Made by a program: the position numbers and the translations under genes
Shown: piece by piece, positions 52,798 to 63,186 of the stretch
Layout of the letters: each line of letters opens with the position of its first letter
How positions within the stretch are numbered: the first letter of the stretch is position 1
Notes under the pieces: generated by a model
Databases searched by the model: none
The model's input: only the letters and a program-made list of their open reading frames with translations
What the model was told of the DNA's origin: nothing
NCBI RefSeq assembly: GCF_051251565.1
Contig: NZ_JBPOFB010000002.1
Coordinates: forward strand, 124,001 to 188,000
Direction: 5' to 3'
DNA from: Marivita sp051251565
GTDB taxonomy: Bacteria > Pseudomonadota > Alphaproteobacteria > Rhodobacterales > Rhodobacteraceae
Length of the DNA stretch: 64,000 nt

Positions 52798-54840
52798 TCA
52801 GGTTCGACGCCCTTCGCGCAGCCACGCACCAAGGATCAGGCCAGAGGCCAGAAGCAGCACAAGCCATCCCGGCAGCATGGGTGTTTGGGTGACATCCAGT
52901 GTCTCGAACGCCTCGCGCGGGGTGATGCCAAGCCAGCCGCGCCCCGCAGCGGGGCGGCCTTCGCCCACCGCGCGGATGCTGGGTACACCGTCTTCAAGAC
53001 GGCGCACGCCCCCACGGGTGCTGTCGACGGCGGGTTCCAGGGCATCACCGCTGGCGATTGTCTGTTCGAATTCACGCGGCGCGGCCGGGCCAAGGCCGAC
53101 GACCGTGTCCTGATCGCCTTCGGCCAGACGATACAGACCAATCTCGGGGCCGGTATAGAGCGCCTCGAACCGGCCCGGTGTGACCTCTTCGAGCGTAACC
53201 GCGTCTTCTGTGCCGTCGGGGCGGGTGACGGTCACGGTGCCGACCGTTTCATCCAGCGTGCGGCGGATGATGCGCATTGTCTGGCCGGTGGGTTCTGCCC
53301 AGAGCGCTTCTTCCTCAAGCTCGGGTTCTTTCATCATCCAGTGTGCCAGACGGCGCAGCAGGTCGAGCTGTGGGCCGCCGCCTTCGAACCCGCGTGACCA
53401 AAGCCACGCATGATCAGAGGCCAGCAACGCGACGCGGCCTTCGCCCACACGGTCGAGCACCAGAAGCGGTTTGTCGTCGATTCCGGTCATCACGACATCG
53501 CCGCTTATTGGTTCAACTTCGATTTGGCGCATCCAGCGGCCCCATGTGTCTTCCCCGGCAAGCCCGGACGTGACCGGGTGGCGGTCGCCCAGATCGGTGA
53601 TGGTCGGGCTATAGCCGCGTTCCATTACGCGGGCGGTGGGTTCAGCAGGGATGATATCGGCAAGCGGCGAGCGGTAGATGCTGTCCGCGCTGGCGAAATC
53701 CGGGCCCGCCGCAACAAGCACAGCGCCGCCCTGTTCGACATAGTTGCGCACGTTGTCCAGATAGATCGCGGGCAGGATGCCGCGCCGCTTGTAGCGGTCA
53801 AAGATGATGAGGTCGAAATCTTCGATCTTTTCGAGAAACAGTTCGCGGGTGGGAAACGCGATGAGAGACAGTTCGGTGACGGGCACCCCGTCTTGTTTTT
53901 CGGGCGGGCGGAGGATGGTGAAATGCACCAGATCAACCGAGCTGTCGGATTTCAGCAGGTTGCGCCATGTGCGCCCGCCTGCATGGGGTTCACCCGACAC
54001 AAGAAGCACGCGCAGACGGTCGCGGACGCCATTGATCTGGACCAGCGCGGTGTTGTTGCGATCGGTCAGTTCGTCCACTGCGGTGGGCACGGTGAATTGG
54101 ATCACGTTCAGCCCGCCATGCGGCAGGGTGATGGGCAGCTCGATGTCCTGCCCGATGGGCATGTCAAAGCGGCGGGGTTCCTGACCATCGACGGAAATGT
54201 CGATCACGGTCGAGGTTTCTTGTGGTGCGGCGCCTTCATCCTCGACCCGGAGGGTCAGTGTCACGGGTTCGCCCAGAATGGCAAAGGCGGGGGCGTTTTG
54301 TACGATCAGGCGGCGGTCCCAATCGGTTTGCTTGCCGGTGAGCAGCAGGTGCAACGGCGCGGGCAGGTCCGGTGTGCGTTCAAGGTCATGCACGCGCCCG
54401 TCGCTGAGCAGGAAAATGCCTGCAATGCGCCCGCGGGGTTCTTCGGCCAGCGCATCGGACACGGCAGACATCAGCAGCGTTCCGGTGTCGCCGTCGCCAT
54501 CGCCGACCACGATCCGGCGGATTTCAGTGTTGTCGCGGGCATTGAGTTGCGCGGCCAGCGCAACGGCGGCGTTCGTGGTGTCGCCCAAGCGGTCGCCCAG
54601 AGATTGGCTGGCGCTTTGGTCTTCGACAATCAGGACGATGTCGGACAGTGGTGCGCGGTCTTCGATCTGATATGAGGGTTGCGCCAGGGCGGCGAGCACG
54701 ACCAATGCTGCCAGCGCCCGAAGCGCCCAGCCCTGCAAGCCGCGCACCAGTGCAAGTGCGATGCCGATGGTGGCCAGTGCCGCAAGCACGGCGATGAAGA
54801 TCCACGGGAGAAGCGGATCAAAGACGATGCTGCCGGTCAT
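52798..54840 (-). CDS. Membrane-anchored vWA/glutamine-amidotransferase-like protein of the MoxR-Bat cluster
   Basis: 680 residues from ATG 54840, sharing one base with the preceding stop. Two N-terminal helices (FIAVLAALATIGIALALV, ALRALAALVVLAALAQPSYQI) lead to a vWA-like sheet (DIVLIVEDQSASQSLGDR, with a degenerate DxSxS: EDQSASQ), then a class-I glutamine-amidotransferase-like fold (DLIIFDRYKRRGILPAIYLDNVRNYVEQGGAVLVAAG) without a clear catalytic cysteine. It ends in a single helix (LCWLVLLLASGLILGAWL-like). Last gene of the moxR operon. Function unknown; probably a periplasmic-facing partner of the MoxR chaperone system. Confidence 0.75.
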   Translation of the reverse strand: MTGSIVFDPLLPWIFIAVLAALATIGIALALVRGLQGWALRALAALVVLAALAQPSYQIEDRAPLSDIVLIVEDQSASQSLGDRLGDTTNAAVALAAQLNARDNTEIRRIVVGDGDGDTGTLLMSAVSDALAEEPRGRIAGIFLLSDGRVHDLERTPDLPAPLHLLLTGKQTDWDRRLIVQNAPAFAILGEPVTLTLRVEDEGAAPQETSTVIDISVDGQEPRRFDMPIGQDIELPITLPHGGLNVIQFTVPTAVDELTDRNNTALVQINGVRDRLRVLLVSGEPHAGGRTWRNLLKSDSSVDLVHFTILRPPEKQDGVPVTELSLIAFPTRELFLEKIEDFDLIIFDRYKRRGILPAIYLDNVRNYVEQGGAVLVAAGPDFASADSIYRSPLADIIPAEPTARVMERGYSPTITDLGDRHPVTSGLAGEDTWGRWMRQIEVEPISGDVVMTGIDDKPLLVLDRVGEGRVALLASDHAWLWSRGFEGGGPQLDLLRRLAHWMMKEPELEEEALWAEPTGQTMRIIRRTLDETVGTVTVTRPDGTEDAVTLEEVTPGRFEALYTGPEIGLYRLAEGDQDTVVGLGPAAPREFEQTIASGDALEPAVDSTRGGVRRLEDGVPSIRAVGEGRPAAGRGWLGITPREAFETLDVTQTPMLPGWLVLLLASGLILGAWLREGRRT

Positions 54841-57611
54841 CAATTGCCCAATCTGTCCAGAAGTGCAGGCACGTGCACCTGATCGGATTTGTAGTTGCCG
54901 GTCAGCACGTGCATGACCAGATTGACCCCAAAGCGATACGCGATTTCGCGCTGGCGTTCGCCGGAATAGCCGCGCCCGATGGGATAGAGCGGGTTGCCGC
55001 GCGTATCCATGGCCCAGGCCGAGGCCCAGTCATTGCCACCAATGATCACCGGGGTGACGTTATCGTTGAGGTTGCGGAACGGCATGCCGTCCACCAGTTC
55101 AGCGTCGGGTGGTGCTGCTTCGACCCAGACATCCGCGCTGTTGTGGCGGCCCGGGAAATCCTGAAGCAGGTAGAAGGTGCGGGTCAGGACGTGGTCCTGC
55201 GGGATCGGTTCGAGCGGCGGGATGTCGAGAGGCGCTGCGAGCTGTTGCAGTTTGCGGCCATTTGGACTTCCGGCGCCGAAGCGGGCGATATCGGCATCGC
55301 GGGTGTCGAACATGATCATCCCGCCCGAGCGCAGGTAGGTGTTCAGTTTTGCATACGCCTCGGCCGAGGGGGTGGGTTGATCGGGTGTGATGGGCCAGTA
55401 GAGGAACGGGAAGAACGCCAGTTCATCGGTTTCGAGGTTCACCGCAACCGGGTCTGTCGGTTCCACGGAGGTGCGGAAGAACAGCGTTTCAGAAAGGCCG
55501 CGCAGCCCGGCTTGGGCCACCTGATCCAGCGTTGCGTCGCCGGTGATGACGTGGGCAAAGGACACTTCGGCCGTGGCTTGCAGGGCAAAGGCGTCATCGG
55601 TGGATTGCGCTTGTGCGTGCGATGCGGGGATCACGAGGAGGGCCAAGGCCAGCCCCGCGGCGGTGCTGGCGCGCGGGCCGGACAGGCGCCCGGACAGGAA
55701 CAATGAGGCGACGATATCGGTCAGCAGAAGCGCGATTGCCGTGGCAAGAAGCCATCCCGCGAGCGGCGTTTCCTCGGACTGGGTCAGGCCTTCGACAGTG
55801 ATGTCAGAGGGCCAGTCGACCGGGGTCAGGGTTGTGTCTGTGGTCAGCACATTGCGCGCCAGGGCGCGGTCCTGATTCTGGTAGAGGCCGGGGCGCAGAT
55901 CAGGGCTGAGTGCGGCATCGACCAGCGCTTCGCCTGTCACGCCGGGCAGGGTGCTGCCATCGGTCAGTGCACCAAATGCGTCGAGTACAAGGGTCGGTTG
56001 CCAGATGGTGCCAGCAAGGTCTTCGGCGCTGGGCTGCGCGCCGCTGCCAGCAGCAATGGCCAGACGTTCGAGCATTTGCACAAACAGGCCGGACAGGGGG
56101 AGTGAGGACCATTCGGCATTGGCGGTCACGTGGAACAGGATGATCTGCCCCTGCCCGACGGCTTTGCGCGTGACCAGCGGGGTGCCATCGCTGAGCTGGG
56201 CAATGACGCGTTCGGCCAGTGCCGGGTCGGGCTGTGCCATGACCTGCGCTGATATGGTGACATCCGGCGGGATGGACAGGCCAAAGAACGGGCTGTCTTC
56301 GCCAAACTCGGCCAGCGATTTTGGTTCTCCCCAGCTCATTGCGCCGCCGACACTGCGGCCGCCGGCGCGCAGGCGGACGGGCATGAGCGCATCTTCGCTG
56401 TCGCGGCTGATGTCGCTGGCGGCAAGGCGCGGCCCGGCAAAGCGCAGCAGGATACCGCCGCCGTCCAGCCACTCGAGCAGCGCGTCTTCTTCGGCAGCGC
56501 CCACCGTGGCCACATCGGCGAGTGCGATGACGTCCGGGTTTGCCGGGATCATGTCCATCAACGCGCCGGTGAGCAGGTCAGCGCTGGGTTCCAGCGCCTT
56601 TTGCAGGTAGTGCAGCGGCGACAAGAGTTGCAGCCCTTCGCGGTCTTCCCGGCCTGCCATCAGCGCGACTTCGCGGCGGCGCAGGCTGTCATCGGGCAGG
56701 GTGGTGGCACCGGCGCTGCGGTTGCCTTCGATCTCAAAGCGCAGGATGCGCGCGCGCAGTTCTGACGGCAGGGACAGGGCGGTTTCTGCGGTCGTGGCGT
56801 CCGCGCCAAAGGTCGCTGTGGCGCGGGCCAGAACAGCGGGGTTGCCCGCCGGGTCGCGGCCTTGGGCAAGGATTGCGATCTCACGTTCGCTGCCAGCTTG
56901 GGCGCGCAGCGCGGTCAGGATGATATTGCCATCTTCAAAGCGCGCAGGCGCAAGGCCAAGGATGGATTGACCTGCTTGAAACACGGTGACGGTGCCACGG
57001 GTTTCGAGCGCGATCAGCAGGGGCGCGCGGGCCTCGCGGGCAAGGCCGTCCGACATCCAGTAGGTGTCGAAATTGCCCTCGGGCAAGAGCGCAAGGGCGC
57101 GGTCGACTTGGTCTGTGCCGGGTTCCCACGGATCGGGTGTCAGGCCGACGATCCGGGCGCGCAGATCGTCAGCGGTCTGGAAACTGGCGGGTTCAGGGGC
57201 AGTGAGTTTGATCAGCGCCACGCGCCGGTCATCGCGCGCGGCTTGGGCCATCAGCCCGTCCAATGCCTGGGTTCGGGCGCGCCAGCTTGCCGCGCTGGCC
57301 CATGAGCCGTCCATGACTACCAGCAATGGCCGGTTACCGGTGGCGATATCGTCGGTTTGCGGGTTCAGGATCGGTCCGGCCAGCCCGATGATGAGCGCGG
57401 CCACAGCCAGCATGCGCAGCAGCAAAAGCCACCACGGGGTGCGGTCGCTGACCTGATCGTCATCCTTGAGGCCCAGCAGCAGCACCACGCCGGGGAACAT
57501 CCGCCGGATCGGGGCGGGTGGCACGGCGCGCAGGATCAGCCAGAGGATCGGCAGCGCCAGAAGCGTCAGCAGAAGCCAGGGGGTCGCAAAACCGAGTCCG
57601 AAGAGCGTCAT
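54840..57611 (-). CDS. BatA N-terminal and DUF4159 domain membrane protein
   Basis: 923 residues from ATG 57611. The N-terminal BatA segment (FGLGFATPWLLLTLLALPILWLILRAVPP) has two membrane helices with LLLLRMLAVAALIIGLAGPIL. A vWA-like region follows (LLVVMDGSWASAASWRARTQALDGLM), then a large extracytoplasmic part, a helix near residue 650 and a C-terminal DUF4159 domain (~720-915; SFAHVITGDATLDQVAQAGL, MIMFDTRDAD). It is coupled on both sides by 4-bp and 1-bp overlaps. The role of DUF4159 is unknown. Confidence 0.82.
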   Translation of the reverse strand: MTLFGLGFATPWLLLTLLALPILWLILRAVPPAPIRRMFPGVVLLLGLKDDDQVSDRTPWWLLLLRMLAVAALIIGLAGPILNPQTDDIATGNRPLLVVMDGSWASAASWRARTQALDGLMAQAARDDRRVALIKLTAPEPASFQTADDLRARIVGLTPDPWEPGTDQVDRALALLPEGNFDTYWMSDGLAREARAPLLIALETRGTVTVFQAGQSILGLAPARFEDGNIILTALRAQAGSEREIAILAQGRDPAGNPAVLARATATFGADATTAETALSLPSELRARILRFEIEGNRSAGATTLPDDSLRRREVALMAGREDREGLQLLSPLHYLQKALEPSADLLTGALMDMIPANPDVIALADVATVGAAEEDALLEWLDGGGILLRFAGPRLAASDISRDSEDALMPVRLRAGGRSVGGAMSWGEPKSLAEFGEDSPFFGLSIPPDVTISAQVMAQPDPALAERVIAQLSDGTPLVTRKAVGQGQIILFHVTANAEWSSLPLSGLFVQMLERLAIAAGSGAQPSAEDLAGTIWQPTLVLDAFGALTDGSTLPGVTGEALVDAALSPDLRPGLYQNQDRALARNVLTTDTTLTPVDWPSDITVEGLTQSEETPLAGWLLATAIALLLTDIVASLFLSGRLSGPRASTAAGLALALLVIPASHAQAQSTDDAFALQATAEVSFAHVITGDATLDQVAQAGLRGLSETLFFRTSVEPTDPVAVNLETDELAFFPFLYWPITPDQPTPSAEAYAKLNTYLRSGGMIMFDTRDADIARFGAGSPNGRKLQQLAAPLDIPPLEPIPQDHVLTRTFYLLQDFPGRHNSADVWVEAAPPDAELVDGMPFRNLNDNVTPVIIGGNDWASAWAMDTRGNPLYPIGRGYSGERQREIAYRFGVNLVMHVLTGNYKSDQVHVPALLDRLGN

Positions 57612-58479
57612 CCGTGGGTCCCATCCATCGCGCGGTAAATCCAGAGCAGTGCGGTTTGCGCGCTGTCGTTTGTGTGGTGGCAAATATATTGCCAGCCCGT
57701 CAGGCGCGACAGCTGTTCAAGACGGTCTTTGCGCTCGGCCAGCCGGTCAAGATACCGGGTGCGCAAATCGCCGGCTTTGAGCGTCTCGTGCACGATCCCG
57801 CCGCCGATGCTTTGGAAAATCGTACGCCCGTCAAAGGGAAAGCTTTCTTCGCTGGGATCGAGGACCTGCACCAGTGCACCGCGCACGCCGCGATCGGCGG
57901 CTTTTGTCAGGGCAGCCTCGACCGGGGCTGGGTCGCCAAGGAAATCGGAAAAGAAGATCGCGCGGGATTGCGGGATCATGCCACGCGCTTCGGGTTTGGA
58001 ATAATCGTCGCCGTGATCCACCGACAGCATTTCGGCCAGTCGCGTGATCTGGGCCTGACCCCGGCGTGGGGGCAGATCGAACCCGGTGAGACCGACCCGT
58101 TCGCCGCCCCGGATCAGCAGGATCGCGCTTGCCAGAGCAAGGGTGCGGGCGCGGTCGGCCTTGGTGGTTAGGTTGGCATCCGAGGCAAAGCGCATCGACG
58201 CGGCCTGATCGACCCAGAGAATGACGCTTTGCGCGATTTGCCATTCGCGTTCGCGTACGAATTGCGCATCGCTGCGTGCCGAGCGCCGCCAGTCGATGTC
58301 GCGCAGGGCATCGCCCTGCTGCATCGGGCGGTATTGCCAGAAGTCATCGCCAAGCCCCGCGCGCCGCCGTCCGTGATCGCCCAAAAGGACGGTCCCGGCC
58401 AAGTGTTCGGCACGCGCCAGAAGCGCCGGGAGTTTGGCGGCTTCTTCTTCCGAGCGTTGGCGAAGGGCGGTGACAGGTG

Positions 58480-58483
<4 letters not shown>
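57608..58483 (-). CDS. DUF58 domain protein
   Basis: 291 residues from GTG 58483, overlapping the moxR stop by GTGA. The DUF58 signature is GDDFWQYRPMQQGDALRDIDWRRSARSDAQFVRERE, followed by a vWA-like SVILWVDQAASMRF. DUF58 proteins are encoded next to MoxR ATPases, and are thought to be substrates or co-chaperones in assembling membrane-bound metal or vWA proteins. No membrane helix is seen. Confidence 0.9.
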
Positions 58484-59487
<1,004 letters not shown>

Positions 59488-59544
59488 GACGTGTCTCCCT
59501 TGCGCATTACTTGGTTTCAGGAAAGTGTAACGCGCAAAGGGAAA

Positions 59545-60147
59545 ATGGCAAAAGCAATGAGCGCACAAGATCGTGTTATTCCGTCCGCAGAAGGCATTGC
59601 TGCCTCTGTTCGCGCCACAAAGAGCAAGGGTTCGCCACCGGTGCACCTTTGGAACCCGCCGTTCTGCGGAGATTTGGACATGCGCATCGCGCGCGACGGG
59701 ACATGGTTCTATCTTGGCACACCGATTGGGCGGGCCCCTTTGGTCAAGCTGTTTTCGTCGATTCTGCGCAAGGATGGCGAGAAATATTTCCTCGTGACCC
59801 CGGTTGAGAAGGTGGGAATCACCGTTGATGATGCGCCATTTGTAGCAACTGATTTCGATGTGACCGGTGCGGGCACGGCGCAGGTGCTGACCTTCACCAC
59901 CCATGTCGGAGACACCGCTGTTGCAGGACCGGAGCATCCGATCCGGGTGGACCGTGATCCCGAGACAGGCGAGCCGTCGCCCTATGTGCTGGTGCGCGCA
60001 AACCTTGAGGCGTTGATTGATCGCAAGAGTTTCTACCGCTTGGTCGATTGCGGCGCGCATCACGACGTTGATGGGCAAAGCTGGTTCGGGGTTTGGTCCA
60101 GCGGGCAGTTCTTTTCGATTATTCCGTCGGTGGAGCTGGTTGATTGA
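59545..60147 (+). CDS. DUF1285 family protein
   Basis: 200 residues from ATG 59545; ATG 59557 is also possible. DUF1285 features: PPVHLWNPPFCGDLDMRIARDGTWFYLGTPIGRAPLVKLFSSILR, KYFLVTPVEKVGITVDDAPFVA. It is a conserved cytoplasmic protein of unknown role. It is divergent from moxR with a 57-bp shared gap, and such genes often accompany moxR in related bacteria, which suggests a link with the Bat cluster. Confidence 0.88.
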   Translation: MAKAMSAQDRVIPSAEGIAASVRATKSKGSPPVHLWNPPFCGDLDMRIARDGTWFYLGTPIGRAPLVKLFSSILRKDGEKYFLVTPVEKVGITVDDAPFVATDFDVTGAGTAQVLTFTTHVGDTAVAGPEHPIRVDRDPETGEPSPYVLVRANLEALIDRKSFYRLVDCGAHHDVDGQSWFGVWSSGQFFSIIPSVELVD

Positions 60148-60231
60148 TCCTGTCTGATTGATCATGGGAACGCCGCTTTGAAGCGGGGGCTCACAGGCTC
60201 ATCACAGGGCGTGTGCAAGAGGGTGTGAACG

Positions 60232-61050
60232 TTAGTCGCCCAGTTTGGCGTGCACCTCTTCCAAGTCGATTTTGCCGATGGGCATTTTGTTGCCTGGGTT
60301 TTCGAAATCGTATTTGAACAGGTCGAAATCTTTTTTGTAGATCTCGTAGACCAGATGCATCGACAGGTCGTCGAAATAGTCCTCAATCGGATGGGCGCGT
60401 TTTGGCCCGTGACCTTCGCTTTCGTTGAAGCGGGGGATCGTGGTCAGGTCGATCTTTTGCTTGGTGTCCACATGGGCCAGCACATCGGCCATGCCGTCAT
60501 TGAAGCTTTCGGTCCAGAAGATGTTGTCGTAGCGGCCACCGTTCACGATGAAGGTGCTGATGTGGCCTGACATGGCGGACCAGTGAATGTCCGGGTCCAT
60601 GGGGCGCCGCCAGCGAATGGTGTCACGGGCAAAAAGCAGGAAGCGGCGGAAGCTTTGGATTTGGTCGAATTCCTGTTTGCCGTCCTCGCCACCTACTTCG
60701 ATCCCGTATTTCTGGATCAAAAGCGGGACAAGGTTGCCCCGGTAGCGTTTGCCATTGCGCTGAATGCCGCAAATCTTGTCGAAGAACGAGCTTAGGATAC
60801 GGGTGTAGGGGTTGCGCACGCAGGTGAAGGAATAGGTGTCGTGCGCCTGAATGCGCTTGGTGATCGGATCTTTGCTGTGATCGAGCGCCCATTTGTGCAG
60901 GCCGTTTTGCGCATCATGGATATCGCCGTCAAAAAAGCTGCCATGATCTGAAAAAAACATGATCTGACCGATGGTCGAGCACGCACATTTCGGCACAACG
61001 CGATAGACCATGCTTTCGCTTTCGGTCATCCAAGTTCCCGGAAATCCCAT
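60232..61050 (-). CDS. Sulfotransferase family protein
   Basis: 272 residues. The PAPS 5'-phosphosulfate loop is VVPKCACSTIGQIMFFSDHG and the 3'-phosphate motif is FTCVRNPYTRILSSFFDKIC, as in carbohydrate sulfotransferases (Sulfotransfer_2 type). It moves sulfate from PAPS to an acceptor, probably a sugar. It is divergent from a GT14 glycosyltransferase across 141 bp, pointing to modification of a surface glycan. Converges with DUF1285. Confidence 0.85.
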   Translation of the reverse strand: MGFPGTWMTESESMVYRVVPKCACSTIGQIMFFSDHGSFFDGDIHDAQNGLHKWALDHSKDPITKRIQAHDTYSFTCVRNPYTRILSSFFDKICGIQRNGKRYRGNLVPLLIQKYGIEVGGEDGKQEFDQIQSFRRFLLFARDTIRWRRPMDPDIHWSAMSGHISTFIVNGGRYDNIFWTESFNDGMADVLAHVDTKQKIDLTTIPRFNESEGHGPKRAHPIEDYFDDLSMHLVYEIYKKDFDLFKYDFENPGNKMPIGKIDLEEVHAKLGD

Positions 61051-61191
61051 ATCCTGCTGCCTCCAGCCTCATTCTGGGCTCTTGTTGTCCCGTAACGTAA
61101 ACAAAAAATCAAAGAAAGTCGGTTTATTCAATCTCTGAACATGCTTATCACTACAACAATGAGTTTATAAATGGGCAAGATGAAGACCTGA

Positions 61192-62769
61192 ATGGCAAAT
61201 ATCGCCTTCATATTGCTGTGTCACAAAGACCCCGATGCAATCATCCGACAGGCGCTGAGCCTGACTGCGGTCGGAGATTACATTTCGATACACTTTGATG
61301 CGCGCGCAGATGCGTCCGCCTATGCCGCGATCCAGACCGCATTGTCGGACAATCCCAACGTCACGTTCGCCAAAAAGCGGATCAAATGCGGGTGGGGGGA
61401 ATGGTCCTTGGTGCAGGCCACGCTTTACGCGGTTCAGGCCGCTGTAGACGCGTTTCCGCGGGCCACGCATTTCTATATGCTGTCCGGGGATTGCCAGGCC
61501 ATCAAGACCGCCGAATACGCCCATGACTACCTTGATCGCATGGACGCAGATTTCATCGAAAGCTTTGATTTCTTTGCGTCTGACTGGATCAAGACGGGGA
61601 TGAAAGAAGAACGGCTGATCTACCGGCATTACTTCAACGAACGCACGCAGAAACGGATTTTTTACCAGAGCTACCATCTTCAGCAGAGATTTGGCCTGAC
61701 CCGGAAAATCCCGGAAGATCTTGAGATCCAGATCGGCAGCCAATGGTGGTGCCTGCGCCGGCCCACTGTCGAGGCGATCCTCGGTTTTGTCAAAGCGCGC
61801 CCGGACGTGATGCGGTTTTTCAGCACGACCTGGATTCCCGACGAGACGTTTTTCCAAACCCTCGTGCGCCATCTTGTGCCAGAGCGCGAGATCGAGTGCC
61901 GCACGCTGACGTTCCTCATGTTCTCGGATTACGGGATGCCGGTGACGTTCTACAATGACCATTTCGATCTGTTGCTGAGCCAGGATTTCCTGTTTGCCCG
62001 CAAGATCAGCCCCGAAGCGATGCAGCTCAAGGAGCGGTTGGGCACGCTTTATTCCGCGAAGAACGTGAATTTCGAGATCTCGAACGAAGGGCGGTCGCTT
62101 TACAAGTTCCTGACCGGCAAGGGGCGGATCGGACGCCGCTTTGCGCCCCGGTTCTGGGAAACCGAAAGCACGTTGGGCCGGGAACGCGAATTGCTGATCG
62201 TGGTGTGCAAGAAATGGCATGTTGCCAAGCGGTTGGTGTCGCGAATCCGGCAGCTGACCAATATCCCGTGTATCGAGTACCTCTTTAACGAGGAAAACAC
62301 CGATCTGCCGGATATGGGTGGGATTCAATCCACTTTGGGCAAGCGGCATCGCCATCGGCGGTCGCTGATGCGGATGCTGTATGATTACTACGAATCCGAC
62401 CGCATGGTCGTCTGTATGGACCCCGGCAATCTGGACCTGCTTGAAGATTTTTGCCGTGACCGGGCGACCACGCGATTGCTTGAGGTCAATTGCACTTTCA
62501 CAGATGAGTATCTGACCGGCCACGCCATGCGCGTTGGTCTGGCGGGGGAACGGACGCCGCAAGAAACGCTTGAGCGGTTGTTGCCCACGATCCGCAATGA
62601 CATCCTGCATGAAAGCGACAGTATCCGCGACGCGGAGTTCGAAAATCACCAGCGCATCCGCGAGGAAGACAGCATCGACGTGAACGCCGCTGCCTTGGCA
62701 AGTTTCCTGTCGATCGCGCCGGAACAGGCGCTGGAGATCGCGCGCACCGATCATTTGTTTGCAGACTAA
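61192..62769 (+). CDS. GT14-like glycosyltransferase with DUF5928 C-terminal domain
   Basis: 525 residues. The N-terminal ~265 residues match core-2/I-branching (GT14) glycosyltransferases: IAFILLCHKDPDAIIRQ, HFYMLSGDCQAIKTAEYAHDYL, QIGSQWWCLRRPTVEAI, WIPDETFFQTLVRH. The C-terminal ~250 residues are the DUF5928 part seen in roseobacters, with LGRERELLIVVCKKWHVAKRLVSRI. It probably adds a beta-linked sugar to a surface glycan; the HIT gene follows after 11 bases. A six-codon frame ends just before its ATG. Confidence 0.85.
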   Translation: MANIAFILLCHKDPDAIIRQALSLTAVGDYISIHFDARADASAYAAIQTALSDNPNVTFAKKRIKCGWGEWSLVQATLYAVQAAVDAFPRATHFYMLSGDCQAIKTAEYAHDYLDRMDADFIESFDFFASDWIKTGMKEERLIYRHYFNERTQKRIFYQSYHLQQRFGLTRKIPEDLEIQIGSQWWCLRRPTVEAILGFVKARPDVMRFFSTTWIPDETFFQTLVRHLVPEREIECRTLTFLMFSDYGMPVTFYNDHFDLLLSQDFLFARKISPEAMQLKERLGTLYSAKNVNFEISNEGRSLYKFLTGKGRIGRRFAPRFWETESTLGRERELLIVVCKKWHVAKRLVSRIRQLTNIPCIEYLFNEENTDLPDMGGIQSTLGKRHRHRRSLMRMLYDYYESDRMVVCMDPGNLDLLEDFCRDRATTRLLEVNCTFTDEYLTGHAMRVGLAGERTPQETLERLLPTIRNDILHESDSIRDAEFENHQRIREEDSIDVNAAALASFLSIAPEQALEIARTDHLFAD

Positions 62770-62780
62770 GGAACCGCTGC

Positions 62781-63152
62781 ATGTCTTACGTCTATGATGA
62801 CCAGAATATCTTCGCCAAGATCCTGCGGGGCGAGATCCCCAATTCGACGGTTCTGGAAACCGAACACACGCTGGCATTTCGGGATATTCAGCCGCAAGCG
62901 CCGGTGCATGTTCTGGTGATCCCGAAGGGTCCGTATGTGTGCTACGACCATTTCGCGCTCGAGGCCAGCGACGCCGAGATCGTGGATTTCAACCGTGCTG
63001 TGGGGGAGGTCTGCAAGATGGAAGGCGTGCAAGACGGCGGATACCGCATCATCTCGAACGCGGGAGAGGCTGGTGTGCAGGAAGTGCCGCATCTGCACAT
63101 CCACGTTCTGGGCGGGCGGGGTCTGGGACGGATGTTACAACCGGCGCGGTAG
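62781..63152 (+). CDS. HIT-family nucleotide-binding protein (HinT-like)
   Basis: 123 residues with the histidine triad VPHLHIHVLGGRGL (HxHxH) and the N-terminal IFAKILRGEIPNSTV and VHVLVIPKG. HinT-type proteins hydrolyse nucleoside phosphoramidates such as AMP-lysine. It closely follows the glycosyltransferase. Confidence 0.94.
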   Translation: MSYVYDDQNIFAKILRGEIPNSTVLETEHTLAFRDIQPQAPVHVLVIPKGPYVCYDHFALEASDAEIVDFNRAVGEVCKMEGVQDGGYRIISNAGEAGVQEVPHLHIHVLGGRGLGRMLQPAR

Positions 63153-63186
63153 GCGGGCGTTACGAAACGCTTGCCCGCGCACAGCG

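Noticed and set aside
60141..60163. Direct repeat TGATTGATC twice near the DUF1285 stop
   Set aside because: Two copies of nine bases 14 bp apart, one inside the coding end; too weak to support an element.
61171..61191. A six-codon frame (MGKMKT) ending right before the GT14 start
   Set aside because: It has no clear ribosome-binding site and is short enough to arise by chance, unlike the frame before rsfS.
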